Below are positions 11,621-20,622 of a stretch of DNA of 64,000 nt, piece by piece; the stretch's first letter is position 1; every line of letters begins with the position of its first letter. Where the stretch lies: positions 868,001 to 932,000 of the forward strand of contig OY755187.1 in NCBI GenBank assembly GCA_963576735.1, in the 5' to 3' direction. Origin of the DNA: Bedellia somnulentella (taxonomy: Eukaryota; Arthropoda; Insecta; Lepidoptera; Bedelliidae). The position numbers and the translations under genes are program-made. The notes below the pieces were generated by a model. The model saw only the letters and a list, made by a program, of their open reading frames with translations. It did not search any database and had not been told where the DNA came from.

Positions 11621-12109
11621 TACAAATTAATTAACGAAACTGAATGTAAGAGGTCTTGACGTAATTTTAGGAACGGGCTTACTTTACATAACTGAAGTGG
11701 AAGACGGCTCGACGTGTCCTTTCATCGGGCGGCGGGACGGCGCGTGTCATCGGGCTGCAGCGGGCGGCGGCGCGGCGGCGGTGGCTCCACGCTCTGCTGC
11801 TGGGTGGGCTGGGCTATTCCCTGGACTCCTCTTGATGTGTGCTCTTCATGATTATCTTCTTTTATGGCTGCTGACTTGATAAGGATTCTTCTTAATAATA
11901 GCTTTTAGATTAAATGCGTTTCTTTATAATTCCGGGACACACTGTTTCTTATGGATAGGCTGGTTTCATGATGTGGTCGCTGGGGTCATCTTTTTTATTT
12001 TAGGTAGCCGAAGTCTTCTTTAATGTTTAATAGCTGGTCTTCATTTTAGTGCAGGTTGCCGGGATCTCCATTGGTTTATTTTCGGATAGGCTGCGGGGTT
12101 CTTTGGGTT
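11621..12109 (-). other. Gypsy 5' leader (no gene)
   Basis: Non-coding leader between PBS and gag, with a GC-rich patch at about 11700-11825. No supported ORF. Confidence 0.7.
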
Positions 12110-12127
12110 CTTAGTGCAGGGTCGCCA
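12110..12127 (-). promoter_or_regulatory. Primer binding site, tRNA-Arg-like
   Basis: The minus strand reads TGGCGACCCTGCACTAAG directly after the 5' LTR. TGGCGACC matches the tRNA-Arg primer type used by 412/mdg1 elements. The tRNA assignment comes from family knowledge. Confidence 0.7.
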
Positions 12128-12324
12128 TGAGGTGTGTGGTGTTGGTGGTCCGGTTGGTATTGGCGGTATATCAAATCAAAGACATGTTTGATTGTTGGTG
12201 GTCGTTTATTGAATAATGTAAAGTATTAAAAAGTATTACAACTATAACTTACTGACTAAGCATATCGCGACGGACATAACATGTGTAACCTAATTAAGTC
12301 GTATTGCTATGTCGCAACACTACA
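12128..12324 (-). repeat. 5' LTR of the Gypsy element
   Basis: 197 bp, no difference found from 5764-5960. It is followed by the GCAC duplication. Confidence 0.93.
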
Positions 12325-12950
12325 GCACTAACAATGGTGACAAGGTGGATGGGATTCTCACCCTTGTCTTCGGGTAAATTTGACAATTGAACGTCGTTTG
12401 CGAGACAATCTTGGTCCCGCTCATGGAGTTGTAGTTGGAGACTTTCTACGGCCTCTTCCAGTATTTTAGTACCGTTGGATACACTACTACTGTCCGACAA
12501 TCGGTTCTCCAATGCATTGACCCTTTGATCAAATTCGTCAAGTCTGATATTTATTGCCGTGATGGCCTCCCGAAAAAATCTGAATTCCATTCGAAAACTA
12601 ACAAGCTCACTACGTAGTATTCGAATTTCATCACGCAACCCGGTGTCTTGCCCTTTTAGCGATTGCTGGTCATCATAATTTCCCCCCTCCTCGTCCTGGT
12701 CTTCTACTTGGGTAATAACTCCGCTTGTAAAAGCTGGTGGCTGCTCATACCCGAGTATGCCTTTTACTGGGGTTTCAGCCCCGTTATCTCGTGGCATTAT
12801 TCGGGTACATTCCGAGCACACCCAGCCAGAGATTGGTTTAGAAGTTGGTAGACCGACGCAGGCGCGATGATAAAACAGCCGACATTTCTGGCATTCAGCG
12901 CCATCTGTCCGTAACTGTGTTAACTTTTTGCACGCTGAACACTTAGGCAT
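12325..12950 (-). pseudogene. LINE ORF1 with PHD-type finger and coiled coil, split by insertions
   Basis: The start MPKCSACKKL at 12950 opens a Cys/His finger (CSAC, CQKC, HRACV, CSEC) resembling the PHD-like finger of insect non-LTR ORF1 proteins. A coiled-coil region follows (about residues 100-150), then the start of an RNA-binding domain (DVQLSNLPEDKGENP). The frame is cut at the GCAC site by the Gypsy element and again 15 bp further by the piggyBac-like element. Skipping both restores an uninterrupted frame into 2579-2664. It would be the RNA-binding chaperone of a LINE. No ORF2 remains nearby. Confidence 0.7.
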
Positions 12951-13150
12951 TGTGATAAATTAATCACTTCAATAGATAGTTGAAATCAATTTAAATAGTT
13001 CACTCAAATTTGTGTAAATATTTCACTCGTCAACCAAAAACTTACGAATTATAATTGGCGAAAACATAAAAAATTCGAGGAGTTTCACTTCACAAACAAT
13101 ACACGATATTAATTGCGAGAATTCAAATGCACTGCAAATGTTTACTGTAC
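12951..13150 (-). other. Presumed 5' UTR of the split LINE
   Basis: AT-rich, no ORF, directly upstream of ORF1. The boundary with the hAT relic is near 13150. Confidence 0.4.
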
Positions 13151-13153
13151 AAT

Positions 13154-14320
13154 TTAAGGGCTAAAAACAATTTTCCGAGGTAAAGGAGCCGTAACGTTCC
13201 GTAACGGTGTAACGCCAGTCGCACCAATGCATTCTGTAGCAATGGTAGTTATTACACTCTTTTTTGTCTCAAGAATTCTTCCAAACATATCATAGGTTGA
13301 GTACCAACGTGTGACGATGTTCTGTTTTAATTTCAACTGCCTTTCCCCTAACAGATTTTGAATGGATTTGAGAATTTCACTACCTAAAACGCTTCTGTGA
13401 AACAGCTCGACTGTAAACTTAACTTTAGTTTTTATAATTTTTATTTCTGCAAACGCTGCTTGAACTATTAAATTTAGCGTATGCGCGAAACAGGGTATTG
13501 ACCTTCATCGGAACAGCAGAAATAGCAGTTTGAATATTAGCAGCATTATCTGCTGTAATCGCTTCTATTTTGTCTTGAATTTTCCACTCTTCACATATTT
13601 TATTTACTAAGTCTTCCAAATTCTAGGCTGTGTGTCTTTGTATATTACGAAGGCATTCTAACTGAAAATTTTTATCTTTATTTCTTTATCCACGAAATGA
13701 GCAGTTACTGCGACATACTGTTCTTGAGAAGCAGAAGTCCAAGCGTCGATAGTCAAAGCAATAAACTCAGCCTGTACAAGTCGTTCAACGTCTTCTTTAA
13801 CGGAGTTGTAATATTTATGGAGAAGACCATTACTTACTATTTTTTTCATTGGCGTCGAATAAGAAGGACACAATTCGTGTAAAAAGGCATTAAACGCTTC
13901 ATGTTCTACAATAGCAAAACGTAAGTATTTTTTTACTATTATGCCAAGCAACAGTTTATTAATAATTTCTTGTTTTATTACTGATATTGGTTTAGGATAA
14001 TATGTGTTAATTTGTGTATTTATTTGTCGTTCCGAGGAATAAATTGAATGCGGCTGGTTATTACTTTGTACCTCTGTCGATGATGTCGATCCATTTTGGC
14101 TAGCAGACGATGTTTGTGGCAGCGTTACTTGAGCTGAAATTACGGCCGTACCACTACCAGTTGGAATCTTAGAGGGTACAAGAGTATTAATTTGATTGAA
14201 ATTGCTGCACCCTTTTATGACAATATTTTCATGCATAACGTGCATTTAGCTTTTTTATGTACTAAGTACCAGGTTTTCGACCTCTTTACCACTCCGCATT
14301 TAATTGATATGTATTATATA
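13154..14320 (-). pseudogene. hAT transposase relic (ZBED-like)
   Basis: A degraded BED finger (CTLC-type, about 14205-14260) is followed by ...KYLRFAIVEHEAFNAFL, then the first catalytic segment FIALTIDAWTS and AVTAHFVDKE. A second frame holds IEAITADNAANI (second catalytic D), and a third holds KLKQNIVTRWYSTYDM (conserved RW region). At least two frame breaks occur. This is the order and motif set of hAT transposases of the ZBED1/4/6 type. It is dead. The conserved C-terminal dimerisation region is absent, and LINE sequence begins to the left. Confidence 0.75.
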
Positions 14321-14695
14321 AGCAACTTAAGTACCAGCATCATGCCACCAACACCAATTGTTAGTGTATGCGAAACGATAGTAATCAAATACTTACAAGG
14401 TTTACAGAGTGGGTGTTACTTCTGTCCCGAATACGATTTTCTCTAGTACTCGTTATTTGTGCTTTTTTGATGTCGAGCGTGTGTGCCATCGCATATTAAA
14501 ATAAGTTTGTCGTGGGCGTTATGCAATTTCGGTAGTATGGTTATCAATAAGCCACTCTGCCGCGCTTGGGATTTTATGCCAAGGTTGCAGAGAATGTCTT
14601 TTTCAAATGCTTCAATGACACTGGTACTATATTTAGAAATGTTAAATTTGTTGATTCCATATATGATTGAGTTTGCACCTTAAGCAGAAAAATAT
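14321..14695 (-). pseudogene. DDE_Tnp_4-type (Harbinger/ISL2EU-like) transposase fragment
   Basis: The minus frame gives LILICDGTHARHQKSTNNEY, then a stop, then RKSYSGQK and PLCKP. These are the conserved blocks around the first catalytic Asp of this DDE family. Two in-frame stops are present and only about 125 residues remain. The clade name is from memory of the motif. Confidence 0.6.
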
Positions 14696-14760
14696 TAATA
14701 AAAAATCCTTTCTTAAATATCTATGTTGTCTCATAATATTATTATTTTATTATAACATAT

Positions 14761-15109
14761 CATAAACGTTCACGCCGAATATCCCCGAAGGGGTTGGCAG
14801 AGGTACTAATACTTCTGAACATCACGTGACTTTGTCACCTGGTGTTCAGAATACCCACGTTTTGCATGGACAGTGTACTCACGTGATAGGGGGCAGGCCT
14901 ATCGCCGTTTTGTACGAATACACTGTCACATGACTAAGTACAACTCAGCCATGTGGGTTTCCTCACGATGTTTTCCCTCACCGTTAACAAACATGATAAA
15001 TTAACCACACATATGTCTTTAGAAAAGACAAATTGGTGTAGGCCCGACCCAGGATTTGAACACTAGTCGTTTGCACGATAACCGAGTGTTCTACCCACTG
15101 GGCTATCAC
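14761..15109 (-). mobile_element. SINE family A, full length
   Basis: Runs from the tail side (ACGTTCACGCCG) to a complete tRNA-like head at the right. On the minus strand the A box is around TAGCCCAGTGGG and the B box around TGTTCAAATCC. Length about 350 bp. Confidence 0.88.
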
Positions 15110-15124
15110 TATATTCTATTATAC

Positions 15125-15650
15125 GCATGAATATTTAATTCAATGATATTTCTTCATCACTACTGTTCCCATTCTCAGGGGGCAATATCCCGGGATTCTG
15201 TTGCAAGTTTTGAAGGTCCATGCATGTTGATTTCATCAGGAGGGTGATGAGAAGTACTCTTGACCTGTGGAGGACGTTTCACATTTTTTATTGCCACCTT
15301 TTTATGCGTTTTTAAGGATTTCTCGCACAATATTTCTTTCCACTATGCCTATTACCAAGGCCTTTTCGTACCGTGGTAACTCCTTGGCCTTTCTAGTTCT
15401 GGTTGTTATCATAAATATTGCATACCCTTCTATTCTGTTGGGTAAGTCTTCACCATCTCTTTTTTCCTTATTGTGTTTCAGATTTTCTGCAATGTATTCG
15501 TATAATATTGTAAGGCGTTTTCTGAGGTCTTGTATAAATTTTTGATGTAGATTTATTTCTTTGCCACTATCAAATATGTTTCCCGTTTCTGTGTGTCCTA
15601 AAACGATTTCAAACGGAGTGCATGTTATTGCTGAATGAATCCTAAACCTA
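15125..15650 (-). pseudogene. Gypsy-type integrase C-terminal relic
   Basis: The minus frame reads SAITCTPFEIVLGHTETG followed by a basic region (RKRLTILYEYI, RYEKALVIGIVERN), which fits the end of an LTR-retrotransposon integrase. Stops and shifts follow. No LTR was recognised for this piece. Confidence 0.55.
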
Positions 15651-15669
15651 TTAATCCTATAAAACCTAT

Positions 15670-16866
15670 GTAAACCTATTAATAAATTGTCGTGGAGACA
15701 CCCTCGTTCGGGTCATTGGCATCAGATTGACTTTATTTACGATACGGAGGGACCTGCGTGACATTGTCTCGTTCTTATCATAATTAGTGCCGACTGCAAC
15801 ACTGATTACTCTCTAGTGATGGCAAAAACCTTCCTTATCATTAAGAAAATTCACTTGACTAAGAAATCTCCGGTAAAGTTGTACAGAACACCGCAGCTAT
15901 GCGTGATGAAATAGTTTTCAAAAGCTATAAGGTGGGAAATTATCCCGATCTCTCCTCCTCCGGTCACCTTCAACTTCTCTTCCTCCTCTTACAAAAGCAT
16001 ATAGCCCTCTACCAGATTTGATTATTATCAAATTGTATTACGTTAAATTGGTCGTTTATTACGGTAAATGGGGGTGTAGATGTCGGTGGGGTAAAGCTTA
16101 CGAACCTTTGCTTCGCCGACGATATAGTCCTGTTTTCTTACACGGCTTCTGAGCTACATTCTATGCTGCAACAACTCTGCAAAGCAAGCCTTGTAGTGGA
16201 CTTAGCATGAATATGTCAAAGACCAAGGTCATGTCTAACAGCAAGGAGCGTACGGTGGACCTGGATGGGATCAGAATTGAATATGTCCCGGAATATATTT
16301 ATCTAGGCCAAATAGTCTCTTTCCAGGCTCGACAGGACAAGGAAGTCGAAAGACGTGTCGAGAATGCCTGGAAATGCATTTGGTCTATGAAAGAGCTAAT
16401 GAAGGGAGAACTTCCGCTGTCCCTCAAATGTAAGCTCATGGACACGTGCATTCTTCCCATCCTTACCTACGGAGCCCAAACCTGGTCTTTGACTGACGCG
16501 CAAAAGTTTAGACTCGGGGTTTGTCAAAGAAACATGGAGCGAAGCATTCACGGAGTTGGGCTCTTAGACAGAGTCCGGAATACGAAGTTGCGCTCAAAAA
16601 CCAAAATAATAGATGTAGCTTAGAAGGCCGCCCAATTGAAGTGGGACTGGGCCGGCCACGTTGCTCGGATGCACCTGGACCGATGGACCAAAAGAGCCAC
16701 GCAACGGGGTCCCGATGTGAAGAGAAAACGTGGCCGACCAAGAAAAAGATGGAGTGATGAACTAGGTCTCTGCGACAAGAACTGATGGGAGACCGCTTGT
16801 AGTGGAAGAAGGGAAAAGAGGCCTTTGCCCAGCAGTAGGACATAAAAGGCTTAAATAAAAAAAAAA
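15670..16866 (+). pseudogene. RTE-type LINE, 3' half
   Basis: The catalytic box FADDIVLFS is at about 16110-16136. After a stop the frame continues from 16207 with MNMSKTKVMSN, YIYLGQIVSF, KLMDTCILPILTYGAQTWSL and, in a shifted frame, WAGHVARM then GRPRKRWSDEL. This signature is typical of the RTE/BovB-like LINEs common in Lepidoptera. The element ends in a short A-rich tail at 16857-16868. At least two stops or shifts are present, so it is inactive. The 5' half is missing. Confidence 0.8.
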
Positions 16867-17019
16867 AATAACGTTAATAATATACTTTTTTGTTCTTCGT
16901 TGTTTCAGTAGCAGCACAGCAAAGTTTTTCAGCAGCGGCCTGCGATTAGTCCACCGCGACTGAACAGGCCAACATTGATGCAAATCAAAGCATGAATAGT
17001 AATTTACAAGGCATGATTA

Positions 17020-17283
17020 AAGCTTATATTTTCAAAAGCCTTAGTCGAAACCGCCAGTATTTTAGGAAAATCCGTATTTATAGCTTCAACCATAGTGGCG
17101 ACAAATTCTGCGCCCAGCGCTATTGAGCAGCTGGCGGCGGCGAATGGCATAGCCCTGCTGGCAGAACACGAGATGGTTTTAATTAAAATATACGACAAAT
17201 TTTCTAACAGCGCGGATATGAAAACCCAAACAATCGATGAAAATTTCATTCTTGTGTGCAAGGAGAGTATCTCTATATTATAA
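17020..17283 (+). CDS. Unrecognised ORF (possible exon)
   Basis: About 88 codons are open after a stop at 17014-17016, ending TAA at 17281-17283. Ala-rich segment (IEQLAAANGIALLAEHEM), then KIYDKFSNSADMK. There is a pyrimidine-rich TTGTTTCAG at about 16900-16910, a possible acceptor. No known domain was recognised. It ends seven bases before an LTR, so that insertion may have removed flanking sequence. It could be part of a transposon. Confidence 0.3.
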   Translation, partial: KLIFSKALVETASILGKSVFIASTIVATNSAPSAIEQLAAANGIALLAEHEMVLIKIYDKFSNSADMKTQTIDENFILVCKESISIL

Positions 17284-17289
17284 AGTATA

Positions 17290-17557
17290 TGTAAGTGATG
17301 GGTAAGGTATGTGCGTTAGAGTCTATTTACGGAAGAGTTATCAGAAGGTTTATATAGCGATAAAAGAAAACAACACACTTCAGTTCACGAATTCCCGGTT
17401 ATATTTCACGTCACAATTCAGAGGTTAAACAGTTCAATATAGTATTTATAAAAAATATGTCTGGATATGAGAGCTAGCGAACGATGACTGGCTAGTGAGC
17501 GCTGCACGCTCCACAGTGTATGACTTTCTGCTTACCATGCGGTAATGTAACCCTACA
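17290..17557 (-). repeat. 3' LTR of the second Gypsy element
   Basis: Starts TGTAAGTGATGG and ends CCCTACA on the plus strand, about 268 bp. On the minus strand a polypurine tract (TTTTTGGAGGGGTGTGA) precedes it, and CTATATAAACC inside could be a TATA box. No partner LTR was found. Confidence 0.7.
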
Positions 17558-17588
17558 TCACACCCCTCCAAAAATTTGGCAAAATTTA

Positions 17589-17956
17589 CATAAACATATA
17601 ACACAAACGTTCACGCCGCATATCCCCGAAGGGGTTGGCAGAGGTACTAATACTTCTGAACATCACGTGACTTTGTCACCTGGTGTTCACAGTATCCTCG
17701 TTTTGCATGGACAGTGTACTCACGTGATAGGGGGCAGGCCCATCGCCGTTTTGTACGAATACACTGTCACATGACTAAGTACAACTCAGCCATGTGGGTT
17801 TCCTCACGATGTTTTCCCCCACCGTTAACAACCATGATAAATTAACCACACATATGTCTTTAGAAAAGACAAATTGGTGTAGGCCCGACCCAGGATTTGA
17901 ACACTAGTCGTTTGCACGATAACCGAGTGTTCTAACCACTGGGCTATCACGGTTGT
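17589..17956 (-). mobile_element. SINE family A, full length, with 9-bp target duplication
   Basis: A complete body and tRNA-like head are flanked by CAAAATTTA at 17580-17588 and 17957-17965. It is inserted just inside the LTR of the second Gypsy element. Confidence 0.9.
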
Positions 17957-18458
17957 CAAAATTTAAAATTATACAAACCAAATTTTAACGAACGAAAACG
18001 AAACAGGTTAAACGGTGTTATGATTATAAACATTCGACGCGACTATGAGTCACTGTGTCACAATAACATGTTGGAATGTGCTATACGACAGTTTGATAGC
18101 GTAACAGTCTATTGCTACTTAACTAGGTATGCATTCAAGATCATAACATAATGAATAGTTACAATGAAACATAAGTTAAGACATTTAATCTTTAGATTGG
18201 ATTGTTTGAAAAGTCACTTGTGTTGTACTTAAGTTAATAATATGTATAATAGTCATTATTCCAACTTAAAACTTATTAGCTTTTAGTTATTACATGTATA
18301 ATTCAAATTATATTAATTAAATTAGCATATTTATATCATTGTTTTTTATTATTTACTTAAATAGATATCCTTCTGTTAAAACAAGATTTTCGCTAATAAG
18401 ATTTTAAAAACGTGGTATTGGGAAGATGTAAACTGAAAACTTACAACTAAGAAAACAC

Positions 18459-18740
18459 TTACTTAGTGGGTGTTTGTTGATGCTCGGTACTCGCGGTCTT
18501 GAGATGCCTTACGATGACGTCGTCTAATGTGGCCGAGATTCGATTCCCGATCCGTCTTTTAGTTCCTCGTCGACACTTGTTACAACAAAAAAATAACATG
18601 ATGATTGTACCACATACCAGAAATGGCAGCATGATGGCTCCGTACATCTCGATCTTCATTTTGAGCTCGTCTACTTGAACGGTGGAGCCGGATTGGACGA
18701 TGATGTTTCTTTCTTCATCTTTTGTATTGTATTGTCCCAT
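18459..18740 (-). CDS. Small membrane-protein ORF in Gypsy 3' region
   Basis: A 93-residue ORF begins MGQYNTKDEE. Gly at position 2 and Thr at position 6 fit an N-myristoylation motif. A single strong hydrophobic segment (AIMLPFLVCGTIIMLFF, about residues 35-51) is followed by CCNKCRRGTKRR, a Cys-rich and basic stretch that could be palmitoylated and stop transfer. There is no signal peptide. It lies 3' of pol on the same strand, in the place where some Gypsy elements carry env. At the end of pol, GATAG is followed by GTAAGT, a good splice donor. An env-like or particle-membrane role is inference only. Confidence 0.6.
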   Translation of the reverse strand: MGQYNTKDEERNIIVQSGSTVQVDELKMKIEMYGAIMLPFLVCGTIIMLFFCCNKCRRGTKRRIGNRISATLDDVIVRHLKTASTEHQQTPTK

Positions 18741-18861
18741 TATGGATAATTAATATAAAAAAATATATTTAATTTGAGCTTGTTGTTAGTGGAAGTTCAG
18801 TGACTGTGAGTACCGAGGAATGCGAATACTAAATGAAAGAAATACTTGCTTAAATGCTAAC

Positions 18862-19400
18862 TTACCTATCGAAACGTACAGGCGGTCTAATTATTCTGCC
18901 ACTCCGCGTTTTTCGGAGATTCGGGTCATTGGCCTCATCGCGATGTAACGTTTCATGTGAAGATACTAGTGCTGATGGCGCAACTGAATTATCGGTGTTG
19001 TTTAGAATGTACGCGGGTTTGAGTCTGTCGATTGAAATATTTGCATGCCGGTTAGGAAACTGTAATTCGAAAACTTTTGATCCCCTTTGGATAACCTGAT
19101 AACGTCCGTCGCGGTCGTATGGTGTTTTCAAAGGTTTTCGAACCGTTTCGTATTTTACGAAAACATGACTGTATGTTTGTAAGTCGCGATGTATGAACCA
19201 TTTACGATTATCGCGTTGCGAGATAAAAATGGGTTTTAAATTGTTGATCGCTGATCGAATATTTTCAAGATTTGCGTCATCATAACTAGCTGGTGTCATT
19301 TCGAAAAAATCGTTTGGTAGCCTGAGTGGCTTACCGTAGATATTCGGCTGCACTGACGCCGTTTTCACTGCGTCCGGCTGCTCGAAGACCAAAAAGAACC
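18862..19400 (-). CDS. Gypsy integrase C-terminal region
   Basis: The 176-residue frame contains WFIHRDLQTYSHVFVKYE, then GRYQVIQRGSKVFELQF and ISIDRLKPAY, and ends RSGRIIRPPVRFDR. This is the GPY/F-type module that follows the integrase core in Kabuki/CsRn1-like Gypsy elements. It joins the core frame upstream near 19390 with a frame break. Confidence 0.8.
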
Positions 19401-20118
19401 GTTGGTAGCTCGCTGATCCATGAACGCTGCTTTCATGGTTCTGTGCCAGCGCTCAACTAAATCATTAGCCTGCGGGTGATAGCTTGTGGTTCTTAATCTT
19501 TTAACTCCTAAGTACTTAAGTAAATCATTAAATAGCTGGCTTTCGAACTGGCGACCTTGGTCCGTAGTCAGCCTGACTGGACATCCGAAGCGTGTGAACC
19601 AACCCTCGTAAATTACCTTGGCTACTGTTGACGCTGTAATGTCCTTGATTGGAAATGCTTCCGGCCACCGCGTGCCCCGATCTATTACGGTTACGCAATA
19701 TCTGTATCCGTCTTCGGTAATCGGTAGTCGTCCGACTATATCGATATGTATATGCTTAAAACGATCGGCGGTCTGAAAAGCTCCGTACCCTGAAATGGTG
19801 TGTTTATTTACCTTAGCGCGTTGACAACTAGTGCAAGATTTTGCCCATTTGTTAATGTCTGAATTAATTCAGGGCCAAAAAAATCTGTCGGTTATCATTT
19901 TACGCGTGGCTTTAATTCCAGGATGACTTAAGTTATGTATGCTATCGAAAGCATCGCGTCTGAAAGTATGAGGTAAATATGATCGTACTCTAGATTACGA
20001 AATTTCGCAAAAAAAAATTATTACAAGTGGGCAAAAAGATGCTCTTTATATGAACATTGTTATCTACAGCTTGACTTGTTGAAACGTGTGACGCGACGTA
20101 GTCATCACATTTTTGCGA
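19401..20118 (-). pseudogene. Gypsy integrase core
   Basis: The minus frame reads HIHIDIVGRLP, RLTTDQGRQFES and LVERWHRTM, giving the D, D and E of the integrase. In between is TRWPEAFPIKDI. Upstream (about 19800-20118) stops and shifts interrupt the zinc-finger region. This would insert the cDNA. Confidence 0.75.
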
Positions 20119-20622
20119 TTAAGCTAACTGTTCGTAGTCGATGCTCGAGGGACAGGAAATAGTCGCGACACGTGATAACGTGTCGGCTACGACGTTTTGG
20201 TCTCCGCTGATGTGTCGAATTTCTGTTGCGAACTCGCTAATGAATATTAACTGTCGCGTTCTTCGGGGCGTCTCAGAGTCTGTACCAATTTTGGTAAAAG
20301 CATGTACTAGTGAACGATGGTCCGTATATATAGTTAATGGTCTGCCTTCAAAAAGTTTGCGAAAGTATTTTATTACCATGTATATCGCAAGAAGTTCGCG
20401 GTCATAAGTGCTGTACCGTTGTTGTGTTTCGGATAAACGCTTGGAGAAGTACCTGAGAGGTTTCCACATGCCGTTATCAAGCTGTTGTAGAGCTCCTCCC
20501 ACGCAGGTACTTGATGCGTCGGTCATGAGCGCAAGTGTCGTGTCCGTACACGGGTACTATAACGTGACCGGGTTTGCCAACTGTAACTTGCATTCTGAGA
20601 ATGCTGCCTCAGCGTCTGGCTT
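20119..20622 (-). pseudogene. Gypsy RNase H domain
   Basis: An open 135-residue frame contains MTDASSTCVGGALQQL, RELLAIYMVIKYFR, IYTDHRSLVHAF and DTLSRVA. Just upstream the frame continues through one stop (VTL, stop, YPCTDTT) to FSECKLQLAN and then ends at the DIRS border. Confidence 0.8.

Larger units (their letters stand above)
5764..12324 (-). mobile_element. Ty3/Gypsy LTR retrotransposon (412/mdg1-like), complete but defective
   Basis: The element is 6,561 bp with LTRs at both ends, a GCAC target duplication, PBS, gag, pol and PPT, all on the minus strand. No env is seen. It carries two SINE insertions (6121-6530 and 10073-10240), gag frameshifts and one in-frame stop in pol. Even so, the two LTRs are identical by eye over 197 bp, so this copy transposed recently. 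It must have used proteins from another copy. Confidence 0.92.
17290..20622 (-). mobile_element. Second Ty3/Gypsy element, 3' portion only
   Basis: Contains the 3' LTR, PPT, a 3' region with a SINE, a small membrane ORF, integrase and RNase H, all on the minus strand. RT, protease, gag and the 5' LTR are missing. The right border (near 20622) passes straight into a DIRS-like element. The pol C-terminal type (HRDLQTYSHVFV, ISIDRLKPAY) resembles Kabuki/CsRn1-like Gypsy elements. Confidence 0.8.

Noticed and set aside
11697..11879. 60-codon ORF, Gly/Ala-rich
   Set aside because: Lies in the non-coding Gypsy leader, explained by GC-rich composition.
17004..17261. Minus-strand 85-codon ORF
   Set aside because: Shadow of the plus-strand ORF at 17020-17283. 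I could not show that either is real, but the plus one has a preceding acceptor.
17290..17557. Solo LTR
   Set aside because: A PPT and pol of the same orientation follow directly, so it is the 3' LTR of a truncated element.
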